Shown piece after piece: positions 55,443 to 64,000 of a stretch of DNA of 64,000 bases (its first letter is position 1; every line of letters begins with the position of its first letter). This DNA comes from Bursaphelenchus xylophilus. Its lineage: Eukaryota; Nematoda; Chromadorea; Rhabditida; Aphelenchoididae. A program made the position numbers and the translations under genes. The stretch spans positions 2,480,001 to 2,544,000 of the forward strand of contig CAJFCV020000004.1 in assembly GCA_904066235.2 (NCBI GenBank), in the 5' to 3' direction. The notes below the pieces were generated by a model. The model was not told the DNA's origin. It saw nothing but the letters and a program-made list of their open reading frames with translations, and made no database searches.

Positions 55443-58400
55443 CCTCCACCACTCTCTTCCAAACGTTCCCAATAAATTATCAACTAATATAAATTAGGCT
55501 TGATATGTAGAGTCGGTTCCTCGTTCCTTCAGTCGCAACAACAGCAGCAACAACAACAGTTTCCTGGCACTTCCTTGCTGGTCTTGGCGATCACGTTGGC
55601 AAAGGGTTGTTGTTGTCGGACGATGGAGAACATTGGTTCAAAAGTTCCGAATTTTGGGAAACGAGGAAGAAGGTAGCGGTGTAATCTTGGAATGTGGGGG
55701 GAAATTACACCAGAAATTGGATTACACCTCCAGCTGATAGAGATGAAGTTGAAAAATGGGGGAAAATTGATGATTTTGAGGAAAAATCAATGAGATTTTG
55801 CGATTTGAGTGGTTGAATTCGTAAGTAGAAGGCGGATTCTGAAAGAAAATTGATAAATAAAGTGTTCATGTAGACTGACTTTACGTATTTTACCCGTAAA
55901 TTTTATTTACATAATAAAAAACGCGATAAAATTTTTAAAAAAACAAAAAAACTTCAAAAAATGTAAGTACTTTTCGTTCAAAAAATCAGAAAAAAATTTT
56001 AATAAATAAAACCGTTGAGCCGTAGAAAATGAGAAACGGACGACAGTAAAAACATCATTGGACAGAAATTTCGCTGACTTTGGGAGACGGCGCTACGACT
56101 TTTCGGGTCAGCGACAGTTCAGGTCAACAATACTGTGGACCACGTCGACTAACCGTGTTAAGCATTGAGGAGGCTAAGAGAAGGCTTAATTTGTAGAAAT
56201 AATAAGATTGATCGGGTCTTAGGATAGCTCGTCACCTTTTTTTTGAGGAATCTCACATGTATTCACATCAATAATATCTCTTTAAAAGTGACGGATATTC
56301 GTTTTTTTGCCGCAAATTTTAGTCTTTTATATGTTACAGTAACTCAGGGTAAAGAAAACTAATGCTAGTAATAGCTAAAATATGTCCATTTAGGAAAAGT
56401 GGACATATTTCAAGCCTTGCCAAGTCTCCGCCGAGGCTTCGCCGAGCGTCCGCCGATCATCCAACGGCTCCGCCAACTGACCAAATGCCTCGTAGGCACT
56501 TTCTACAACCTTTTTTTAGGTATCCACTTGCCCTACGCCCATTTATCGATCGATTTTGTGTTGACCCGAAAAGCCGGGACACGTCCAAAAATGTTCTTTG
56601 CACTAAAGTCTTTAGCTCAAAAGTGCAAATGAGGCGTAAACAAGTTCAGGGCTCCTAAATATACGTCATATTTAAGTCATATTTTTCTTGCTCTATACAG
56701 CACTAGCTAAATCGCTGTTAACGGTCGTATTTGACCTTTCAATGCATCTTCATCCCATCCTCTTTCAAATTGCGAAATCTACAATAACAAACAACCGCGG
56801 CCACAAGTCGTCTTTTCACGCAAATGCGAGAAGAACGAAGAAAACTTTCACGCAAAGTGCCGGCTCGCCCGTTCCCCTGTCTCAACGGGTTGTGCCTCAG
56901 CGTGTATTCGAGTCTCTGTGCTGAATATTCGTACTACAAACTAGAGTTTCGAGTATTCGAAGAGTAGAAAAAAGAGATTTAATACAGGAGTTTGGACCAC
57001 TTTGTGTAAGATTGCATAAACACGGATTCTGAGGTTTTTAATTATGTAATGAAAGAAGAAAACGGTTAAGAGTGGAGATTATGGGAACAGTGAGGTGTGG
57101 TGGAAGAGATTAGAGATGATTTGGGATAATTTTGGAGGGAAGATAATAAGAAGATAAGGAGGATAAGATGGAATAAGTCGAAAATTGAAGGAAAATTGGA
57201 AAAATATGATAATTCAAAGTGAAAAAAAAACATGAAAGAAACATAGAACAGTTATCGTATAGGTCTGCAGTAGCTGTATGAACTCGATTTTAGGCGAAAA
57301 TATACAATTTGAAAAGGCGATACTGCAGAAACCTCCAAAAGACAACAGTCACACTTTGATGACCCTCGGAAAAAAGTTAAGGCCACACCTTTCCAAGATA
57401 TTAGCAAGACTTTAAGCTCACATTTAACAGAAATTTTCAGGGCTGTGAAAACGTCAAAAATGTTGGCTTCGTCATCAAAGCACACCCAAAAAAGAGTGTT
57501 CTGCGGCCTACACAGTTTTTTTTTTTCAAAACAATGTGTACCTCATGTAGTCGATGAAATAACGGCAGACATGAATGTAATGCCCTTTTTAATAAATACC
57601 ACAGAGAACACAGGGAAATAAAATTAGGTTGATTCAAGAATTGTGCCAAAAATCACAAATTCAAAAAACCAAAAATTTTGGACACCCGGAATTTAGAAGA
57701 ACCGCCATAACGTCCGAGCAATGAAACCAAATCGTATGAAACTTTGTATTGCTTATTCTTAAAGGCTGATTCACATTTGTGTAAAATTTCATAACATTTG
57801 GAGAAAAACCCCCCGAGATATGATCAAAAAAATGTGGTGGAACCAAAAACCTGTGACGCACAGTAACGTTCCTGATTGCGAAATTTCGCCTTTTCATAAA
57901 ATCACTTTTTCCCGAAAAAATATAAAAATGGGTATACAGTGTCATAATTGGAGCTCTGTGCATAGAGTTAGACCGAAATTAGAAGTAAGAACAGACAAAA
58001 ACCCCCAATATCTCTCATTTTCATCAAAAAGTAAGTGCCATCCCATTCGTTTCTCATAATCACTGATTTTCAAATTACACTCGACCCTTGTGACGCAAGA
58101 AAATTCAATTTGACGCGCCCTCACCTTGACCTTTTTACGGATTGTACACAAACAAATGGTATGATGTCCGTGGTTCCTTATCATTAATAAATGATCCAAA
58201 ATTTCGCCGGAAGTTACAAAAAAAAGTGAAAAATTCAAATGGAAAAAACGGTGGATAAAATAACTATTGATAGGATCAGCAAGGAAGCTCTATGTTTTGT
58301 AGAAATACAAGAAATTTTATGATTTTAGAGAGAAAATGCAGAAACACCGTTTGTTTTGGAGAAAATCTGATGAAAAGTCCGATTTGTGGGTGGGAAACGA

Positions 58401-58640
58401 TGGGAAATACGGAAATAACATGAACAAGATGATCTTAGAGATCTGTAAATTATTTTAAAGCAGCTTTAAAGAGGATAGAACACATCAAAAATTATAATTT
58501 TAGTTTTGGAAGAGCTGAAGTCAAGTGTAATATAAATTGATGTCAAGGAGGCTATGAGACTTGATAAATAGCTGTTAAATACGATCGATGGCCAAACTAT
58601 GACTATAGTTTTTCTTCAATTTTAGCTTTTCCTTTACCGT
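55443..58640. other. intergenic region upstream of the OSGIN-like gene
   Basis: Contains a caa/cag triplet run (55535-55559) and a 34-codon minus frame ending in eight Cys and Asp (55633-55529), which may be a chance product of that run or an upstream ORF of the OSGIN-like mRNA. An R4 copy (56089-56583) follows, then a G/C-richer patch (56765-56920) that may be promoter, then a long stretch with nothing recognised. Confidence 0.45.
56089..56583. repeat. R4 element copy
   Basis: Starts ggcgctacgacttttcgggt, has cagtaactcagggtaaagaa and ccgccgaggcttcgccgagc, and ends gtgttgacccgaaaagccgg. Both ends are clear. Confidence 0.75.
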
Positions 58641-59129
58641 ACCCCAAATAAATTGTTCTCATCAAACTCAAACAACCACCTCAGACCCTCAAAAACAATA
58701 CCATCAAACTACAAAATCTCATGGATTTTCACGTCAACCCGCCGTTTGCTCTCACGCACCCAAAATTCGCATGGTCTGGCGTCGAATTTGAGCTTTATGG
58801 CCTTCAAAAAGCTCTGATTTTGCCATAGCAGGTAAGAAAAAAATTCGGCCAAAAATCAGAGATTTCATTGGCAAAGAGAAAAATAGTGGCCTGAGGTCAC
58901 AAAACGGCACAAAACAGCGACAAAATGAGACAACAACGAGTCAGACAGTTATTCATGGATGAATAAATGGTGCTTTGAAATACACGAAGGGTCGGAAAAA
59001 ATTTTTGCGGGAAGTTTTGAATTTTTGGGAGGTCCTTTCACACTTTGCAAACAACTCTCAATAGGGTACCCTAGACAACAAGAATGATCTTTAGCTAAAA
59101 CATTGCTGCGATTTTAGAGGAAATTTTTG

Positions 59130-59797
59130 CGACCTAACTTTTCGGGTCAACGACAATTCGGGTCAACACAACCTGAGGCGACAGAGGTTTGAAACACCTT
59201 TCTGTAAAACCAATATAGGACAAAAAACATTTAAATTTCGTGCCAGTACTGTGTCTAACCAATCCTGACCGATTCACCACCGAACCGGACGATCATGGCG
59301 CACAGGCAATTTGTCTAGCGCAATAAAGTTGAAAGTTGAAAGTTGAAGTTGAACACAAAATCGATCGATACGGAACGTATGGCAGGTAGATACAGAAAAA
59401 AGGGCCTAGAAAGTGCCTACGAGGGCTGGCAAAGCCGCTGGATGCTCGGTGGACGCTCGGTGAAGGCTTAGCAGACTTTGGCGAAGGCTTGAAATAGGCC
59501 CACTTTTTTGAAGTTTAGAAATTACTAACGTTAGTTTTCTTTACCCCCTGAGTCATTGTAACATGTAAAAGACCCAAAAATTGCAGCAAAAAACGAAGAT
59601 CGGCAGCTTTTTATGCTTTTATCTAGATATTATTGATGTGAGTACATGTAAAATACCTCAAAAAAGGTGATAAGCTATCCTTAGACCCGATAAATCTTGT
59701 TATTTCTACTAACTAAGCCTTCACTTAGCCTTCCAAATGCATGCAAAGACGAACTGATGCAATCCATAGTATCGTTGACCCGAAAATTCGTAGCGCC
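59130..59797. repeat. R4 element copy, longest
   Basis: Starts aacttttcgggtcaacgaca and ends atcgttgacccgaaaattcg + tagcgcc. It contains gctcggtgaaggcttagcag, ttctttaccccctgagtcat and taactaagccttcacttagc. Confidence 0.75.
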
Positions 59798-61573
59798 AAA
59801 CTTTTGAAATTTTGACGAGAAATCTGTGATTTCTGTGGTTTTTTTGGCCAATACATTAAAACAAAGCCAAAACAGTGTCGAAAAAGACATGTTGATGGAA
59901 AATGCGCCTAATCCAAAGACTGAGGGACAAAGTTGGACTCATAAACAACCCTTTCTTTTGGCCAAAGAATCTGACAAAAAACAAATGATGCAAAGGGCAA
60001 AAACTGAAAAATACGGTAGCAAATAGGGCCGCAAAGGCTGAAAACATGAGATAAGATGGGAAATAAGGCCATAAAAACTTTGAAAATTATAGAGTAGACC
60101 TGGTAAACTATGTCCAGATAATTTTTAAGACACTATTTTACTTGCAGACCCAAAAAAACCCCTTGAAAAATCTTTATTTTCCACGAAAATCCCATCAAAA
60201 TCTCCATAAAATGACGTCTTGGACACAAGGCCTTCGTTTTGTTCGGAAATTCCATAAAAAACGGCGACAAAATGAGACAACAACGTGTCAGACAGTTATT
60301 CATGGATGAATAAATGGTGTTTTGAAATACATGAAAGGTCGGAAAGAAATTTGAGGGAAATTTTTGATTTTTAGGAAAACCTTATTGTTAGATAAGAGAT
60401 ATAGAAAAAAAACTCAATTCCCGCGAAAAAAAATATTTTTTTTTGGAAAATATTTGATTTTTTGGGAGAAAAATTAAACTCTAATAACTTGTTACAAACA
60501 GTGGGTTATAATAATTACAACCGCTGCACGTCAAACTAGGGGTTTACGGGAAAAGTAAAAAAATCAAGAACTATGTTAAGACAAAGGATAATTTTCGAGT
60601 TAAGTGTGGACTGAGGGATGCCTGAGGGCTTGAGAAAGATATATCAAATCCTGAGAGGGGTAAGAAATGGCATATTCTTGCCCAATTGCAGCTTTTGCGG
60701 CTGTCGGTGGAAGCTTTTCAAAATAATTTTTAGGCTCATAATTTCTAGTATATTGATGCATATCGTCGCCAAATATGACACATTTTTATTGACGACCACA
60801 AAGTTACAGCGATTTTTAAAGTGCGGTTTTGAATTGCTTGAATTTCAAAATTTTCAAAATTCAAATTGGAAAAAAATTCTCACAATTTACGAGCAAAAAG
60901 CTCTATTGTTTCACTGCCATGCCCAAGCTAAAAACCCTGCAAAAAATCGCAAAGAAACATAGTTTTTGCCGACCGAAATAACGTCCAGCCCCGACATTTT
61001 CTTCATAGTTCAAATTTCATTTCTCATTTTGCTTCAATTCCCCGAACTGTGAAAGTCTCTTCATTAGCAGAGTTACGTAATCTTTAGTCCCAGAAAACCT
61101 TTTCTTTTATTTCGCTGCCCCAAAATTTCTCATTAAATTCGGCCTCTTCCCTAAATATTTATTACATCAACTACTTTCGAAACTTTTGCAAAACAAAATT
61201 TGGATAAAAGAAAAAAAATTTTTGGCCAAAAATAAGCCCTCTAAACCCTTGGTGCCAAAGATCGCTTTTCGCAAATTTCGAAAGCGCCGAAAAAAAGAGT
61301 TTTTTGGCCAGCCGCTTGAGAGGCCAAAGGGATTTGAATGGCAAAAAAATGGGGGGTAAATTGAGTTGGAAAGAGAGAGCGGGGGAAATGAGAGAGTGAG
61401 AGAGAAAAGGAGAAAAATGATTAAAATGATTAGAGAGAAAGAGAAGAAGATGTTGGCAGAAAATGAAAATGTTATTTTTGGCGTCACTTTGACAAAATCG
61501 AAGATCCATAAATGCAAAAAAAATTGAAAAAAATTTTAAAAAAAAATTTTTTTCTTATTTAAAAAAATTATTT

Positions 61574-62031
61574 TACGGAGGAAGTACTCCAAGTGCGGCG
61601 CTCAGATTTTCTTTAAATTTTGCACACACGTCGGGGATCAACTAAATATCAATTCCTGAAAGTTTTAGCTTGCGCTTTGCGGGCGCCGCCTGGATATCGA
61701 ACGATTTTTTCCGCCGAGAGAGCACGCTAAACGTGGAGAGCGGTCAGAGAGAAATTTGCGTTTTTGGCAATAACTTTGGCAGTTTCGTGCAGGAAAATTT
61801 GATTTTTTGTAGAAACATTATCCTTTACGGTTGAATAGGCATGAAACTTTTCGTGCCGAAATTCGACAAAAAGTCTTAAATTTTCTCCGACTTCGATCTA
61901 AAAATCTCGGTTGTTTCTGCAAAGCGCGAGCTAGGGTTCTCGCATATATCTTACGAAAAAATTGTTAAAAAAAATTGTTCTAAAGTTGTGCCAAGTTTCA
62001 TCAAAATCTGAGCGTCGCACTTGGAGTACTA
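61574..62031. repeat. R2 MITE copy, full length
   Basis: Starts tacggaggaagtactccaag and ends gcgtcgcacttggagtacta. It has all the usual inner marks (gagcggtcagagagaaa, aaatctcggttgtttctg). Confidence 0.85.
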
Positions 62032-63808
62032 TAATAAAATATTGAAAAACTAATTAAGAGTAGTTCACGTTATCTGAATATCAAAAAATTTGGTTGAGAC
62101 AGTATTTGGGAATTTTGAAAAATAAAAAAATTACGAAAAAATCTCAAAATTCCTTTTAAAAATTTCAAAATTAAATTACAATTCACTTAAAATCCCCTGT
62201 TCAAAATTTCCCCCACAAAAATTTAAAAATTGCCTTAAAAAAGACTTTTTTCGGACCCGAAAACATAAATTTTTCGGTCCGTGTCCAGGCACAGAACGGG
62301 ACGTTGGCCCAGAAAAAGTAGAAGGAAAAAATGTTGGGCTTTTGAATCCACACAGACTGAAGAGAGAAAAGATCTCTGGCCTTTTTAGGGTCTACGGACT
62401 TTCGAATTTCCCTTGACGGTCCGAAAAATTCCACTCAATTGGGAATTCTTTTGTCCTGAACTTTGCAAAAGTGCGATGGAATTTTAATAAGGGCCTATTC
62501 GGAATTTTTGACACGCAAAAAAAGGATTTGAAGATGACAAATAAAATTTTATGGGCTGAAATGTTGTGAAATTTTTTCAAAAAACCATGACATCACTTTA
62601 AAACTATATACTAGATACTACAAAATTGTCTTCTTTAGCTCAAAAATTACTCTAAAATTTCTAAGAATCGTCTCTATTTAACAATAATACAATTAGAGTA
62701 CAATTCCACAAGTATTTTACAATTTATCTTCTCTTTTTGAGGTCTTTGAGCCGCTCCTAAACTCGACAAATAAGGTTCACACCTTATCTACGGCGTAGAA
62801 TTGTAACAGGAAGTTAGAAGGGGGAATTCCGTAGAGATTCCGGGAAAATGGGTAAAAATATCATATCATGTGATATTTTTACCCGGTAATACGGTAAAAC
62901 CGGACACAATGAAAAATCTATTATACGTAATCATGCAGAGATATCAAATGAGCGTTCCATTTCCTATGTGTTTTAAACAGCATGCCCACAATATTTTTTT
63001 ATCTTGTGGCGAAATTCAGATATAGTCATAAAAGCGTCTTCTTCCGCTCTCCGCATCCCCTATACTCTCTTGTCAGTTATGATCATTGAACATCTCGGCT
63101 GCCCCTAGAAAGCGCGAGCTAACAACTTTCAGGAATTGATATGTGGCCTAGTCTAGAGGTGTCAAGCAAGCAGACCCGGGGCTTTTTCGATGTTGCGCTG
63201 TCCGATAAAAGCTCGGCCGGACCAAGTGCCACCGCCAGCCTGGGCCCGGCTTGACTGCAAAATTTAAGGCGGAGCAGGTGAAGCTCAATTTTGTACGAGT
63301 TGTCTTGCTGCAAAGCTCATGTATACGGTAGGGAAAAAGGGTATATAAATCTTTTTATTATACAAATAATGAATCTAAAAAAGGCCATCAAAAAGTATTC
63401 TGAGCAGAAAATCTTGATAGTCTCAGTAAATCGCAGGCAAAATTTGGCCAAATACTCTAAAGCCCACACTATGATGACTTTCTCTTCAAAAATCATTATT
63501 TTTTCGCTAAAAAATCTCATTTTTTGAAAGAAAAATAAATAATTCTTCATTGATTGAAATGAAAATTACCTATCTCCAAGACCATTACATAAAATTTTTG
63601 AATCCTTGATCAGAAATCCCTAAACAATCCCAAAATACCCAAATAAAATTACCGCGCATCCCTCTCGGCGTGCCCGCCGTTCCCTTTGATTCTTCGCCTT
63701 TTATAATGTGATTTACACTGGAAACCAACTTCCCCTCCCATTTGCCCTAAAGGGAAATGACGGCAGCCGGGAAAAAACATTCAAATTTAATTAAAATACC
63801 ACATTTAG

Positions 63809-63934
63809 GAGAAATGTAAAATCAAATTTGAGGACGTGAAAAAAGCTGGAATGGATGTGAAAGTCACAGAAAACTGTCTGAGAATGGTGGAAAACAAAGG
63901 TAGCGCAGACAAAAAGTGGGACAATTACTTTGAG
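63809..63934 (+). CDS. possible exon of a gene running off the right edge, 42 codons
   Basis: An acceptor (ataccacatttag) and donor (gag/gtaggt) enclose 126 bases open in one plus frame only: EKCKIKFEDVKKAGMDVKV .. NCLRMVENKGSADKKWDNYF. The lysine-rich, codon-like composition and both splice signals support it. Against it, the minus strand is also open here and no other exon of the gene is in view. No domain is recognised. Confidence 0.3.
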
Positions 63935-64000
63935 GTAGGTTTCGCAATACGTTTTTTATGGCCTTGAAAGAGGGAGATAAGAGCGATCAAGGGAAATAAA

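Larger units (their letters stand above)
58641..63808. other. non-coding region with duplicated blocks, R4 and R2 elements
   Basis: Contents: a G/C-richer patch ending in a donor-like tagcaggtaagaa (58735-58833); a ~95-bp block (58915-59010) repeated at 60265-60360; an R4 (59130-59797); copy 2 of the block of OSGIN-like intron 3 (60545-60680); a purine-rich tract (61360-61455); a full R2 (61574-62031); a 14-bp perfect hairpin (62850-62884); and an R2 fragment (63040-63150). No coding exon is supported between them. Confidence 0.5.

Noticed and set aside
57661..58238. Several 80-100-codon frames on both strands
   Set aside because: Overlapping frames on both strands in AT-rich DNA, none with codon bias, signal peptide or splice sites.
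63653..63717. Possible 65-base minus-strand exon
   Set aside because: Good acceptor and weak donor, but two frames are open and no neighbouring exon supports it. It could be a promoter G/C patch.

Overview
This window looks like nuclear DNA of a nematode, probably a Caenorhabditis-like rhabditid. Introns are often only 35-50 bases, with GTAAGT-type donors and TTTCAG-type acceptors. The DNA is AT-rich and dense in palindromic MITEs. The conserved genes (an ANO8-like anoctamin, an SLC17-like transporter, an ALDH3-like protein and an OSGIN-like flavoprotein) are typical of animals. I could not run any search, so species and orthology are inference. Exon coordinates were worked out by hand from splice signals. 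For every multi-exon model reported as a complete CDS, the reading phases close exactly from ATG to stop.

Layout. 1-4.3 kb (minus): a secreted galectin-like gene (2988-4266) and a 5' fragment of a paralogue (1872-2081), among repeats. 4.8-13 kb (plus): three short secreted-protein genes, namely an 88-aa Arg/Asp/Gly-rich protein whose 3.1-kb intron holds a nested 2.4-kb foldback element, a 249-aa Tyr/Pro repeat protein, and a 124-aa Cys-rich lustrin-like protein. 13.1-24.6 kb (minus): a 13-exon, 944-aa anoctamin. Its stop codon lies 82 bases from that of the convergent Cys-rich gene. 26-31.3 kb (minus): two tandem families of very small two-exon secreted peptides, a pair plus a promoter remnant, then an array of four plus a promoter remnant. 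32.2-35.3 kb (minus): a 461-aa MFS/SLC17 transporter. 35.3-44.8 kb: gene-poor and repeat-packed. 44.8-50.8 kb (minus): a 450-aa ALDH3-like protein that has lost its catalytic Cys and Asn, a probable pseudoenzyme. 52.6-55.4 kb (minus): a 499-aa OSGIN-like FAD protein. 55.4-64 kb: mostly non-coding, with repeats, duplicated non-coding blocks and a possible exon at the right edge.

Repeats are named locally. R1: ~250-bp TA-flanked palindrome with ends like cctgatccagtggc. R2: ~450 bp with ends like agtgcgacgctcag. R3: ~155 bp with ends cagtctgtcgggaaaat. R4: ~500-680 bp, rich in ccgccgag units, with ends gggtcaacga. R5: ~210 bp containing cccttcgctatcgg. R6: GC-rich ggctccggctcc element with ends gagattgccacgg. 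F1-F4 are long foldback elements. Nearly every intron over 200 bases in the large genes carries one or more of these, and none interrupts a coding exon.

The most unusual points are the two small-peptide families (conserved signal peptide, strongly diverged mature part, conserved tail in one family), the catalytically dead-looking but intact ALDH, and the nested foldback elements. I see no operon-like spacing between the large genes and no tRNA, rRNA or CRISPR array.
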